The notes beneath the pieces were generated by a model. The model searched no databases. It saw nothing but the letters and a program-made list of their open reading frames with translations, and was not told the origin of the DNA. The translations under genes were made by a program, and so were the position numbers. Below, piece by piece: positions 46,075-55,146 of a stretch of DNA of 64,000 nt; within the stretch, counting starts at the first letter, position 1, and each line of letters begins with the position of its first letter. The stretch is from Marivita sp. GX14005 (GTDB taxonomy: Bacteria > Pseudomonadota > Alphaproteobacteria > Rhodobacterales > Rhodobacteraceae). The stretch covers positions 992,001 to 1,056,000 of the forward strand of contig NZ_JAMCCQ010000001.1 of the NCBI RefSeq assembly GCF_023370775.1, written 5' to 3'.

Positions 46075-47607
46075 ATGCGGGGGCCGCACAACCTTCTTCG
46101 ACTGATCCGAACCGGCGCGACGCTGGAGCGAACGGGTGCGATGGGCGATGTGCTCGATGCGTTCGAGGCGCCCAAAACGCTGCGTGTCGCGGCGCGGCTG
46201 CTGGGTTGGCCGTTCAAATGGCTCGGCTATTCGGGCGATCCGTCCATGCCGCCGGTGCCCCGCGCGCTGACGGCGCTCGGCCCGGCCTATATCAAGTTCG
46301 GCCAGGTGCTCAGCACGCGCCCTGATGTGGTGGGCGAGAAACTGGCCACGCAGATGCGCGTGCTACAGGACAAGCTGCCGCCGTTTTCCATTGAGGAAGC
46401 CAAGGCGACGATCGAGACCGAGCTTGGCGTGCCTGTGGAAACACTGTTTTCCGCCTTCAGCGAACCCGTTGCGGCGGCGTCTATCGCGCAGGTGCACAAG
46501 GCACAGACCGCGCAATCGGGCGAGACCGTGGCCGTCAAGGTGCTGCGTCCCCATATCGAACGGGATTTCCGCAAGGATATCGATGCGTTCTACTTTGCCG
46601 CCGGCATGGTCGAGGTGCTGTCCCCGTCCTCCCGCAGGCTTCGGCCGAAGGAAGTGATCGCGCACTTCGAAGGCGTCGTGATGGGCGAGCTCGATCTGCG
46701 GCTCGAATCGGCCTCCGCTTCGGAATTCGCGGCCAACACGGCGCATGATCCGGGGTTCCAGGTTCCCGCCATCGACTGGGAGAAATCCAGCCGCCGGGTG
46801 ATGACAATGGAATGGGCCTCCGGCGTGCCGCTGGGCGACAACGCGGCGCTCGATGCCGCAGGTCACGACCGCGTTGCGCTGAGCGAGCGGGTGCTGCAGC
46901 TCTTTCTGCAACACGCGCTGCGCGACGGGTTTTTTCATGCGGACATGCACCAGGGCAACCTCAAGGTCGCCGCGAATGGCGATATCATCGCGCTCGATTT
47001 CGGGATCATGGGCCAGATCGACGAATACACCCGCCGCGTCTATGCCGAAATCCTCTACGGTTTCATTCGCCGCGATTACAAGCGCGTGGCCGAAGTGCAT
47101 TTCGAGGCCGGATATGTGCCCGCCGACCGCGATGTCGATGAATTCGCGCGCGCCCTGCGCGCCGTCGGAGAGCCGATCTTCGGCATGGATGCGACGCGGA
47201 TCTCGATGGGACGGCTGCTCAACTACCTGTTCGAGGTGACGGAGCGCTTCGGAATGCAGACCCGGACTGAGTTGATCCTGCTTCAACGCACGATGGTCGT
47301 CGTCGAAGGCGTGGCCCGCTCGCTCAATCCCAGAATGAACATATGGAACGTCGCGCGCCCGATTGTCGAGGAGTATATCAAGACGAGCATCGGGCCGCGC
47401 GCCTTTGCCCGCGATCTGGGCAAGACGGCGGTGGTTCTGGCGCGCTTTGGCCCGCGTTTGCCCAAGCTCATGGAGCAGGTTCTGATCGCCCAGGCACAGG
47501 ACCGACCGGCGCCCAGGGTGAACAAAACGCGGCTCGCGGCGACTTGGCTGTCTGTCGGTGCGGCCGGCGGCGTCGCGCTGTCGCTCATTCTTGGCGCTTT
47601 TCTCTGA
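46075..47607 (+). CDS. ubiB: Ubiquinone biosynthesis atypical kinase/ATPase UbiB
   Basis: The 510-residue protein of the ABC1/ADCK family supports the late ring-modification steps of ubiquinone synthesis. The KxGQ region is PAYIKFGQVLSTRPD. The nucleotide lysine is in VAVKVLRPHIE, and the HADMHQGNLKV and ALDFGIMG motifs follow. Two hydrophobic segments at the C-terminus anchor it to the membrane. The start at 46075 was chosen over an upstream frame overlapping ubiE. Confidence 0.95.
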   Translation: MRGPHNLLRLIRTGATLERTGAMGDVLDAFEAPKTLRVAARLLGWPFKWLGYSGDPSMPPVPRALTALGPAYIKFGQVLSTRPDVVGEKLATQMRVLQDKLPPFSIEEAKATIETELGVPVETLFSAFSEPVAAASIAQVHKAQTAQSGETVAVKVLRPHIERDFRKDIDAFYFAAGMVEVLSPSSRRLRPKEVIAHFEGVVMGELDLRLESASASEFAANTAHDPGFQVPAIDWEKSSRRVMTMEWASGVPLGDNAALDAAGHDRVALSERVLQLFLQHALRDGFFHADMHQGNLKVAANGDIIALDFGIMGQIDEYTRRVYAEILYGFIRRDYKRVAEVHFEAGYVPADRDVDEFARALRAVGEPIFGMDATRISMGRLLNYLFEVTERFGMQTRTELILLQRTMVVVEGVARSLNPRMNIWNVARPIVEEYIKTSIGPRAFARDLGKTAVVLARFGPRLPKLMEQVLIAQAQDRPAPRVNKTRLAATWLSVGAAGGVALSLILGAFL

Positions 47608-47622
47608 AAATTGCTGCTTGGC

Positions 47623-47638
47623 GTAACGAATTCGTAAC
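47623..47638. promoter_or_regulatory. CtrA-box-like site upstream of the flagellar transglycosylase-flhA operon
   Basis: GTAA, seven nt, GTAAC resembles the CtrA consensus TTAA-N7-TTAAC with one mismatch per half. It sits about 48-63 nt before the first gene of the flagellar operon. CtrA controls flagellar genes in many alphaproteobacteria; no binding is shown here. Confidence 0.4.
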
Positions 47639-47685
47639 GTCCCTGCACCTAGTGTTCCGTGAAACCGCAGAACGCGAGGGTGATC

Positions 47686-48354
47686 GTGACGGCACGGATC
47701 AAGGCAGCAGTTGCAGGCATCGCCGCGATAGTCTGGATGTCATGCGCGTCCGATACGCTGGCGAATATCTGCGATGCAGCCGCCTATCGCGCGGCGGAGG
47801 CCGCGGGCGTTCCGGCGGAGGTGATGCTGACAATTACACGACTGGAAACGGGGCGCGGCAAGGATGCCAGCCCGTGGCCCTGGGCGGTGAATCACGCCGG
47901 TGACGGAAGCTGGTTCAAGACGGAGGATGAGGCGCGTTCCTATGTTTTTTCCAAAGTGAAACGCGGCGTCACGAATATCGATATCGGCTGTTTCCAGATC
48001 AATTACCGTTGGCATTCGGAGGCGTTTCGCAGCCTCGACGAGATGTTCGATCCCGATCTGAACGCAGCCTATGCGGCACAGTTTCTCAAGGATCTGCACA
48101 CGGAGTTCGGCAACTGGACGGATGCGGCCGGGGCCTATCACAGCAGAACGCCGCTCTATGCCGACCGCTACAAGGCGAAGTTCGGCGATTACCGCGAACG
48201 AGTGGCGAAGCTGGCTCGGCCCCCGGCTGATCCGATGCCGCGCAAGTCCAAGGTGCGCATGTTCGCCTCGGGGGGAAGCGCGCCGCCGGGATCGCTTTTC
48301 GTGGCGGAAGCGTCGGGGGCGGCACCCTTCATCGATTTCGGCAGGGCGAATTGA
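47686..48354 (+). CDS. Lytic transglycosylase (SLT domain), probable flagellar SltF-type
   Basis: The enzyme opens peptidoglycan for the flagellar rod. The protein of about 222 residues has a signal peptide ending near residue 25. The SLT domain contains a glutamate in TITRLETGRG as the likely catalytic acid, then NIDIGCFQINYRWHSEAF and AGAYHSRTP. It resembles the flagellum-specific SltF of Rhodobacter. GTG at 47686 is preferred because GAGGG precedes it; in-frame GTG at 47659 would add 9 residues. The stop overlaps the flhA start (TGATG). Confidence 0.82.
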   Translation: MTARIKAAVAGIAAIVWMSCASDTLANICDAAAYRAAEAAGVPAEVMLTITRLETGRGKDASPWPWAVNHAGDGSWFKTEDEARSYVFSKVKRGVTNIDIGCFQINYRWHSEAFRSLDEMFDPDLNAAYAAQFLKDLHTEFGNWTDAAGAYHSRTPLYADRYKAKFGDYRERVAKLARPPADPMPRKSKVRMFASGGSAPPGSLFVAEASGAAPFIDFGRAN

Positions 48355-50432
48355 TGGACGTCGTCAGAACCCTCTTCGCCAACCCGACCGTGGCGCTGGC
48401 TGTAGCGCTCATGGCGGTGATCGTGATGATGATCCTGCCGGTCCCGGCCTTCGTTCTGGATGTCGGGCTGGCGGCATCCTTCGCCCTTGCGATCCTGATC
48501 TTCACGGTCACGCTTTTCGTGGAGCGACCGCTCGATTTCTCGGCCTTTCCGACGATACTGCTGGCATCGCTGATGCTGCGCCTGTCGCTCAATATCAGCT
48601 CGACCAAGCTGATCATCGGGCAGGGGCATACCGGAACCGATGCCGCGGGCAACGTGATTCAGGGTTTTGCCGATTTCGTCATGGGCGGCAGCGTGTTTCT
48701 CGGGCTCGTGGTGTTCGGCGTTCTGCTGATCGTCAATTTCATGGTCATCACCAAGGGCGCGGCCCGCATGGCCGAGGTCGGTGCGCGCTTCGCGCTTGAC
48801 GGGATGCCGGGCAAGCAGCTCGCCATTGACAGCGATATGGCTGCGGGCGCGATCACCCATGCCGATGCGCGCGCGCGTCGCGAGACAGAGCTTCAGGAAA
48901 CCACGTTCTTCGGTTCTCTCGATGGCGCATCGAAATTCGTCAAGGGTGATGCCGTTGCCGGGCTTTTGATCACGCTGCTCAACCTGGTGGTGGGGTTGAT
49001 CATGGGCGCGGTGGTGCATGGCATGCCCATCGGCGCGGCGTTCGAAACCTATGCGATCCTCACCGTCGGTGACGGGTTGGTCACGCAGATTCCCGCCGTG
49101 ATCATTTCCATCGCCGCGGCGCTTCTGCTCGCCCGTGGCGGCGCCACCGGAGCGACCGATCTCGCCATCACGTCACAATTGGGCAAGCATCCGGCCGCGC
49201 TCGCCACTGTCGCAGTTCTGATGGTGGTGTTCGCATTGGTGCCCGGTCTGCCCTTTGTTCCTTTCCTTCTAGGCGGCGCAATCCTTGGTGCACTTGCGTT
49301 CTGGGTCAGCCGCAAGGCGATGCTACCCGACACGGACCAGGCAGATGAACCGGCACCTGCGAAGAAGGATCGCCCGATCGGCGATTCGCTCGATCTTGAT
49401 GATCTTCACCTGGAATTTGCGCCCGATCTTGTGGATATGGTCCTCGATCCTGCGAGCGGGCTGGATTCGCGCATTACCAACATGCGGATGCATATCGCCC
49501 GAAGTTTCGGAACGATCATGCCCGAAGTCCGCCTGACCGACGAGCCGACCTTGCCGGATGGAACTTATGTCATCCGTATCCATGGGGTCGAGACGGCACG
49601 CGGTGTCCTCCACCCCGATATGATGCTCGCGCTGATTCCCGAGGGAACCCTGACCCTGCCCAAGGGAACCGACGTCGAAGAGCCGGTCTATGGCGCGCCG
49701 GCCCGCTGGATCCAGATATCCGAGCGGGAGGATGCGCAGATGAATGGATTGACCGTCGTTTCCCCCAGCGAGGTGCTGGCGACCCATTTGCTTGAGGTCA
49801 TCAAGCGCAACCTGGGCCGCTTGTTGACGATGAAATCCCTGCAGCGGCTTCTCGATGAGTTGCGCGCGCTGTCCAACCCCGCAAGGGCCGAGGCGAACCG
49901 CGCTCTGATCGATCAACTCGTGCCGGACAAGGTGCCGCTCGACACGTTGTTACAGGTTCTCAAGCTCTTGCTGGACGAACAGGTTTCGATCCGCAATTTC
50001 CAGCTGATCCTCGAAGCGTTGTCGGAAACGCGGGGGCAGGGGCACAGTGCGGAAGCGCTGTGTGAACACGTTCGTCAAAGGCTCGGGTTTCAGCTTGTCG
50101 CCTCGATGCGGCGGGATGACGGCACGATACCGCTCGTTCAGCTCGCGTCCGATTGGGAAAAGCGGTTCGAGGAATGCGAAGTTTCGGGAGATCGCGGCGC
50201 ACCCGATGTCGCGCTGCCGCCCAAGGATTTCGAGAAACTCGCCAAGAGCATCGCCGAGGAGATGGCAAAGGCCGGACAGAAAGGTGTGTTTCCCGCCCTG
50301 ATCACGCAAGGACGCAGAAGGCGCTTCCTGCGAAGCCTGCTGTCGGCCAAGGGCATCGCGAATCCCGTCATGGCGTTCGAGGAAATCGGCCCGGACGCAA
50401 AACCGGCGCTTGTCGGAACGATCGCGGCCTGA
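48354..50432 (+). CDS. flhA: Flagellar export protein FlhA
   Basis: This nonameric export-gate protein has 692 residues. Eight transmembrane segments occupy the first half (to about residue 325), including the proton-linked conserved region ARFALDGMPGKQLAIDSD. The soluble C-terminal half forms the chaperone docking ring. ATG at 48354 overlaps the upstream stop; a TTG one codon earlier is possible. fliR, flhB and a FliJ-like gene follow with tiny gaps or overlaps. Confidence 0.96.
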   Translation: MDVVRTLFANPTVALAVALMAVIVMMILPVPAFVLDVGLAASFALAILIFTVTLFVERPLDFSAFPTILLASLMLRLSLNISSTKLIIGQGHTGTDAAGNVIQGFADFVMGGSVFLGLVVFGVLLIVNFMVITKGAARMAEVGARFALDGMPGKQLAIDSDMAAGAITHADARARRETELQETTFFGSLDGASKFVKGDAVAGLLITLLNLVVGLIMGAVVHGMPIGAAFETYAILTVGDGLVTQIPAVIISIAAALLLARGGATGATDLAITSQLGKHPAALATVAVLMVVFALVPGLPFVPFLLGGAILGALAFWVSRKAMLPDTDQADEPAPAKKDRPIGDSLDLDDLHLEFAPDLVDMVLDPASGLDSRITNMRMHIARSFGTIMPEVRLTDEPTLPDGTYVIRIHGVETARGVLHPDMMLALIPEGTLTLPKGTDVEEPVYGAPARWIQISEREDAQMNGLTVVSPSEVLATHLLEVIKRNLGRLLTMKSLQRLLDELRALSNPARAEANRALIDQLVPDKVPLDTLLQVLKLLLDEQVSIRNFQLILEALSETRGQGHSAEALCEHVRQRLGFQLVASMRRDDGTIPLVQLASDWEKRFEECEVSGDRGAPDVALPPKDFEKLAKSIAEEMAKAGQKGVFPALITQGRRRRFLRSLLSAKGIANPVMAFEEIGPDAKPALVGTIAA

Positions 50433-50434
50433 CG

Positions 50435-51202
50435 ATGATGGGCGGGGTCTTCAACGAAATCGCCGGTCAAATCTGGCTCGTCGCGGCAGTCTTTATCCGC
50501 ATTGCCGCCGCACTTTCCATGGCGCCGGGATACGGGGAAAAATCGGTGTCGGTGCGCGTGCGGCTCCCGATCGCGTTCTTTCTGTCGCTTGCCATCGCGC
50601 CGGTGGTTGAGCCCTATCTGCCCGAACGGCCCCCGGATGGCCGCGAAATGGCGCTCTTCCTGCTTCGCGAGACAGGTTTTGGCCTGTTCCTCGGGCTATG
50701 CGCACGCGGGATCGTCTTCCTGCTGGAAATGACGGGAACGGTTATCAGTCAGACGATATCGCTGGCGCAGATGCTGGGAACGGCGACCGAACCGATGCCG
50801 GTGATCAGTCACATCCTGACGGTCACCGGGCTTGCGCTGATTTTCACGACTTCGCTGGGTGATCAGATCATTTATGCGTTTGTCGCAAGCTACTATGCTG
50901 AACTGCCGAGTTGGTCGGACCTGGTGTCTCATTTCGCCAAAACGACGACGGCGCTCCTTGATTTCCTCTTTCGAAACGCGGTGCTGCTCGGCTCCGGGTT
51001 CATCGGGCTCTTCTTTGTCTATTATCTGTTCATCGGTTTCGTGAACAAGGCGATGCCGCAATTCATGGTGTCCTTCATCGGCATACCCTTCGTCGCGCTT
51101 TTTTCGATCTATTTCCTGCTCGCGCACGGGGAGCTTTTGCTGACGGTCTGGCAGGAAAAGGCGCGGACCATCCTCATGATGGCGTTTGAGGGTGCGGAAT
51201 GA
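50435..51202 (+). CDS. fliR: Flagellar export protein FliR
   Basis: This 255-residue membrane component of the export gate has about six hydrophobic segments. The conserved ETGFGLFLGLCARGI and SQTISLAQMLG stretches fit FliR. The start at 50435, 2 nt after the flhA stop, gives family length. The frame is open further upstream inside flhA but that part is arginine-rich shadow. The last codons overlap flhB (ATGA). Confidence 0.92.
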   Translation: MMGGVFNEIAGQIWLVAAVFIRIAAALSMAPGYGEKSVSVRVRLPIAFFLSLAIAPVVEPYLPERPPDGREMALFLLRETGFGLFLGLCARGIVFLLEMTGTVISQTISLAQMLGTATEPMPVISHILTVTGLALIFTTSLGDQIIYAFVASYYAELPSWSDLVSHFAKTTTALLDFLFRNAVLLGSGFIGLFFVYYLFIGFVNKAMPQFMVSFIGIPFVALFSIYFLLAHGELLLTVWQEKARTILMMAFEGAE

Positions 51203-52272
51203 GCGGGGAGAGCGAAGACCAAGGCGACAAACCCTATGAAGCCTCCCGGCGCAAGCTGGAAGAGGCGCGAAAGAAAGGGGAGATCGTAAGATCGCAAGAT
51301 GCCGTCAATCTGGGCGGTCTGGTGCTGTTCATCCTGGCGGTTCATGTTCTGTTTGGCGGCGTGATGACGGATATCGTCGGCGACATCGCCGCTTTCCTTC
51401 GCCGGGCGATACAGGATCCGGCAGGTCAAGACGCGCCAAGGCTTTCCGCGGCTGTCGCCGGATGGATCCTGCCGATGGTGATCGTGCTCTTTCTTGTTCC
51501 GTTCTCGGTGATCCTGACCGGGTTGATTGCCGCGCGGCAGGTGATCTTCACGGCCGACAAGCTGAAGCCGAAGCTGAACCGCATCTCGCCGCTGGCCAAT
51601 GCGAAGAAGAAATACGGTCCGTCCGGGCTTTTCGAGTTTCTCAAGAATTTCATCAAGTTCCTTGTTTTCGCGGGGATCATGACGGTGTTCGCGCGCGACA
51701 GTTATCGTCTGTTCGAAAGCGCGATCCTGCGCGGGGCGCATGCCGCCCTGGCCAATGTGTTCGACATGGCCGTTCGCTGGCTCTGGTGCGCGTTTGCCGC
51801 CTATTGCGCCTTTGCCGTGATCGATCTGTTCTGGCAGGCCAAGGAGCATGCCAAAAAGAACCGGATGTCGCACAAGGAGTTGAAGGACGAGCACAAGAAT
51901 GAGGAGGGCGACGAGAATGTCAGGCAGCAGCGGCGCGCCCGAGCAGAAGAGATCGCGACCAACCGGATGCTTGTCGATGTGCCCAAGGCGACCGTGGTGA
52001 TCACCAATCCGACCCATTTCGCCGTGGCCTTGCAATGGTCGGGGGCGCCGGGAACGGTTCCGAAATGCGTCGCTCGGGGAACGGATGAGACCGCGCGCAA
52101 GATCCGTGAGATCGCCATGCAATCGGGCGTCCCACTTTATCGCGATCCGCCAACCGCGCGAGAGATCTATGCCAACGTGAAAATCGGCATGACGATCGAG
52201 CAGGACCACTACAAGGCGGTCGCCGCCGCCATCGCTTATGCACGGCGTATCCAGAATGGGATGAGGAAATGA
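51199..52272 (+). CDS. flhB: Flagellar export switch protein FlhB
   Basis: FlhB sets export specificity (rod-hook to filament) by autocleavage. The 357-residue protein has four transmembrane segments in the first half and the cytosolic domain with the self-cleaving NPTH at N270-H273 in VVITNPTHFAVAL. The N-terminus with KPYEASRRKLEEARKKGE is typical. Overlaps fliR and the downstream FliJ-like gene by 4 nt each. Confidence 0.96.
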   Translation: MSGESEDQGDKPYEASRRKLEEARKKGEIVRSQDAVNLGGLVLFILAVHVLFGGVMTDIVGDIAAFLRRAIQDPAGQDAPRLSAAVAGWILPMVIVLFLVPFSVILTGLIAARQVIFTADKLKPKLNRISPLANAKKKYGPSGLFEFLKNFIKFLVFAGIMTVFARDSYRLFESAILRGAHAALANVFDMAVRWLWCAFAAYCAFAVIDLFWQAKEHAKKNRMSHKELKDEHKNEEGDENVRQQRRARAEEIATNRMLVDVPKATVVITNPTHFAVALQWSGAPGTVPKCVARGTDETARKIREIAMQSGVPLYRDPPTAREIYANVKIGMTIEQDHYKAVAAAIAYARRIQNGMRK

Positions 52273-52691
52273 AAAAAACCGCCGGTTTGACGAAAGCTCA
52301 GGAGGTTTTGCAGGCGCAAGCCGATAAGCTGTTTGCGCTACGGGCGGAGCAGCGCCGGATGAGCCGCGCATTGCACGAACGAGAACGCGAGATGACGGAA
52401 CAGGCGCGCGCGCTTCATGACACGCTACACGAAGACGCGGTGCGGGATCCGGCCATGTTTCGGTTTCGGGAGCTGCGGTTGCAAAAGCTGTCGCGCGATC
52501 TTCGTTCATTGAAACCGGGAATGAACAGGGCGGCGCAGCAGGGAGAAGCCGTTCAGGCGGCGCTGAAAGGGGTCATGCGCAAGCAGCTCGGCGTTTCGCT
52601 CATGATCGAGCAACTGGATGCCGAGGCGCCGGTTTTCGAAACCGAAGCGCAGCGCCTGCAGACCTTGTTTGAAATGAAAAAGCGACGCTAG
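52269..52691 (+). CDS. Coiled-coil protein in flagellar operon (FliJ-like candidate)
   Basis: The 140-residue basic, almost entirely alpha-helical protein has coiled-coil character (Leu, Arg, Glu, Gln rich) and no membrane segment. Its size and composition match FliJ, the export ATPase partner, but I see no diagnostic sequence motif, so this is inference from shape and context. It overlaps flhB (ATGA) and its stop overlaps the convergent fliL end by 4 nt. No other fliJ candidate is near fliI in this window. Confidence 0.55.
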   Translation: MKKTAGLTKAQEVLQAQADKLFALRAEQRRMSRALHEREREMTEQARALHDTLHEDAVRDPAMFRFRELRLQKLSRDLRSLKPGMNRAAQQGEAVQAALKGVMRKQLGVSLMIEQLDAEAPVFETEAQRLQTLFEMKKRR

Positions 52692-53179
52692 CTGAGATCC
52701 TGCCGCGCCATGTCGGTGACGAGGATGGTCGCGGGTTTACCGCCTAGAACAGCTTTTGCACGATGCGAAAGCGCGTCTTTCACCAATTCGAGAGTCTTGC
52801 GCGAAATCAGTTCGTCCTTGAACCCGCCAAGCGCCGCCAGGCCGAAAAGCTCTTCGATGAATTCGTCGCGCAGTTTCGGCTCCAGTCTGCGCACCTGATC
52901 GGCCAGCCCGGTTTCGACCTCCAATGCGATCGACAGGATCACCATTGCGCGGACGCGGTTGTTCAGGATCACCGGAACGACGAACTGATTTGGCAATTTG
53001 ACGATTTCGGTGTCTTTCGCCGACTCCGCCTCCGTTGCAGGCGCCGGTTCCAGCTTTGCCGCCGCCGCGTCCGGGTCAGCGGCCGGCGCTTCCGGCGGAG
53101 GGGCAAGGAAGATCGCTGCGCCGCCCCCGGCAGCCAGTCCAAGGAGAAGAGAAACGAGCGGGAAAAGTTTTTTGATCAT
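52688..53179 (-). CDS. fliL: Flagellar basal-body protein FliL
   Basis: This 163-residue single-pass protein has a transmembrane segment at about 5-26, a Pro/Ala-rich linker, and a periplasmic SPFH-like domain from about residue 55. KLPNQFVVPVILNNRVRAMVILSIALEV and the late TLELVKDALSHRAKAVL fit FliL. It supports stator function. It is the last gene of the minus-strand run from flgB. Confidence 0.8.
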   Translation of the reverse strand: MIKKLFPLVSLLLGLAAGGGAAIFLAPPPEAPAADPDAAAAKLEPAPATEAESAKDTEIVKLPNQFVVPVILNNRVRAMVILSIALEVETGLADQVRRLEPKLRDEFIEELFGLAALGGFKDELISRKTLELVKDALSHRAKAVLGGKPATILVTDMARQDLS

Positions 53180-53197
53180 GCGACCTCCGAATTCGGG

Positions 53198-53929
53198 CTA
53201 GAACGGCAGCACGGCGTCGAGCATTTGCTGCCCGTACCGTGGTTGTTGCACATCGCTTATCTGACCTCGGCCGCCATAAGAGATCCGCGCTGACGCGATC
53301 TTGTCATAGGTGATCTCGTTCTGCCGGGTGATATCCGCTCGGCGCACAAAACCCGAAACGAGAAGTTCGCGGAGTTCGAAATTCACGCGCACTTCCTGCG
53401 TTCCCTCGATGCGCAAGACGCCGTTTGGCAGAACGCCCGTTACCGTGGCAGCGATGCGCAGCGTCAGCTTTTCGTTGCGCCGAACAGACCCGTTGCCCTT
53501 GCTTTGGCTGGAGGATTCGAGATCGACCGCGGTATCAAGACCGGCCCCCTCGGGCAGGTCTTTGTTCTTGCGCTGTGGCAGGCCGAACAACTGAGCAACG
53601 CCGAGCGCTTCGGACCCGGACCTGCCGCGCGAGGTGGTGTTCGAGATCTCGGCCTTGTCGTTTATTTCAATGATGACGGTCAGGATATCTCCGGTCGTAT
53701 AGGCGCGCCGGTCGCCGAAAAGCGAGCTCTGATCTCCGCTCCAGAGCGAGGCGCGTCGGTATTGTGCGGTATCCGGCGTCGTGACCGGCAAGCCGGAATA
53801 GATCATCGCTTGTCGTTCAACGCTTTTGTCCTGCGGCGTCAGATCCGGCGGTTTGCCGATATGATCAATACGGCTGCAATTGAGTAGCGTCGTCGCGGCG
53901 GCGAGCGTCAGAAGAAACGTAATTTTCAT
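53198..53929 (-). CDS. flgH: Flagellar L-ring protein FlgH
   Basis: FlgH forms the outer-membrane ring. The 243-residue lipoprotein has a lipobox-like LLNC (cysteine at residue 18). The conserved region includes LWSGDQSSLFGDRRAYTTGDILTV and NFELRELLVSGFVRRADI, with the C-terminal ISYGGRGQI. The start at 53929 is chosen over one nine codons earlier, which would put polar residues before the signal. Only 1 nt separates it from flgA. The P-ring gene flgI is not in the window. Confidence 0.92.
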   Translation of the reverse strand: MKITFLLTLAAATTLLNCSRIDHIGKPPDLTPQDKSVERQAMIYSGLPVTTPDTAQYRRASLWSGDQSSLFGDRRAYTTGDILTVIIEINDKAEISNTTSRGRSGSEALGVAQLFGLPQRKNKDLPEGAGLDTAVDLESSSQSKGNGSVRRNEKLTLRIAATVTGVLPNGVLRIEGTQEVRVNFELRELLVSGFVRRADITRQNEITYDKIASARISYGGRGQISDVQQPRYGQQMLDAVLPF

Positions 53930-53930
53930 G

Positions 53931-54350
53931 TCAGGGGAGCACCTTGAGCCAGCCATCCTGCTGCACTTCGGCCTGGATGGTCATGCGTGATGACAGGTTC
54001 ATTGCGCGAATGATATCGCCCGCCGAACCGCGTTCGAGCGCGCGCGCTTCGGTGTCGATGGTCAGACCGTTCAGGGTGAAACTTGCCGGGACGACCTGAT
54101 TGCGTTCGACCACCGCGGCTTGGATGAGATTGGCGGCCATTACGGCGCGGCCGGCATAGACGGCGCGTTTCACTTCGAAACCGATCGCATCGTCCAGCGA
54201 TGTGACGGCGCCCGGCACTTCGGCATCCTGAAGCTGCACGCTGTCGCCGGCGATGACCTCCTTCGGGCGAATGGTTTTGACAGCGACGACGGAGTCCGCC
54301 TGAGCGGCTGAGGCCAGTATCGCGCTTACAATGAAACCAACAGCGCGCAT
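53931..54350 (-). CDS. flgA: Flagellar P-ring assembly chaperone FlgA
   Basis: This 139-residue periplasmic protein has a signal peptide ending near residue 19 (SAAQA) and the SAF-type domain of FlgA. The segment YAGRAVMAANLIQAAVVERNQ is typical and the C-terminus ends GWLKVLP. It assists P-ring (FlgI) assembly. ATG at 54350 overlaps the flgG stop by one nucleotide; an adjacent GTG is possible. Confidence 0.9.
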   Translation of the reverse strand: MRAVGFIVSAILASAAQADSVVAVKTIRPKEVIAGDSVQLQDAEVPGAVTSLDDAIGFEVKRAVYAGRAVMAANLIQAAVVERNQVVPASFTLNGLTIDTEARALERGSAGDIIRAMNLSSRMTIQAEVQQDGWLKVLP

Positions 54351-55135
54351 CACCGCACCTGCGTGGTTGCGCCGAGCATCTGATCGACGGCGGAAATGAC
54401 CTTGGCGTTCAGCTCGTATCCGCGCTGAGCTTCGATGAGTTCGGTCAATTCCCGCACCGGATCGACTGAACTGTCCTCAAGATAGCCCTGACGCAACGTG
54501 CCGAGCCCATCCTCCCCAGGCGTAGCGACAAGCGGACCGCCGGAGGCTTCTGTCTCGGCGAAGAGATTTCCGCCCAGCGCTTCGAGCCCTTTCGCGTTGG
54601 CGAACCCTGCAAGGTTCAGTTGCCCCAGTGCCTGCGGCTCCGGTTCATCGGCGAAATAGGCATAGACCTCCCCTTCGGGGTTGATCGAAATGCTGCGTGC
54701 GTCTTCCGGGACAACGATCTCCGGCGCGACCGGGAACCCTTCGGATGTGACGATCCGGCCTTCTGCATCGCGTTTGAGCGATCCGTCTCGCGTGTAGGCT
54801 GTTTGGCCGGAAGGCAAGGTCACCTCAAGAAAGCCGTTGCCGTCGATCGCCAAATCGAGATCGGAATTGGTCTGACTAAGCGAGCCTTGGGCAAGGTGCA
54901 CCGAAACCGCCGCCGGCCTGACCCCGAGCCCGACCTGCACTCCCGTGGGCAACACAGTCCCGTCGGATGCGTTGACGGTGCCGGCGCGTGCGACCTGTTG
55001 GTAATGCAGATCGGAAAACTCCGCCCGCCGGGCATTATAACCTGTGGTGTTCATGTTAGAGAGATTGTTGGAAATGATCTCCACCCGCATCTGCTGGGCG
55101 GTCATTCCGGTCGCTGCGATCTTGAGAGCGCGCAT
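54350..55135 (-). CDS. flgG: Flagellar distal rod protein FlgG
   Basis: This 261-residue axial protein starts MRALKIAATGMTAQQMRVEII, followed by the SNNLSNMNTTGYNARR rod signature, and ends in the C-terminal heptad LIEAQRGYELNAKVISAVDQML. These terminal coiled coils form the rod core. It is in order flgF-flgG-flgA-flgH on the minus strand. Confidence 0.96.
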   Translation of the reverse strand: MRALKIAATGMTAQQMRVEIISNNLSNMNTTGYNARRAEFSDLHYQQVARAGTVNASDGTVLPTGVQVGLGVRPAAVSVHLAQGSLSQTNSDLDLAIDGNGFLEVTLPSGQTAYTRDGSLKRDAEGRIVTSEGFPVAPEIVVPEDARSISINPEGEVYAYFADEPEPQALGQLNLAGFANAKGLEALGGNLFAETEASGGPLVATPGEDGLGTLRQGYLEDSSVDPVRELTELIEAQRGYELNAKVISAVDQMLGATTQVR

Positions 55136-55146
55136 ATCGGTCTCCT

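Noticed and set aside
51109-52509. 466-codon open frame on the minus strand opposite flhB
   Set aside because: Antisense shadow of flhB and its neighbour; Arg/His/Asp-rich, no motif.
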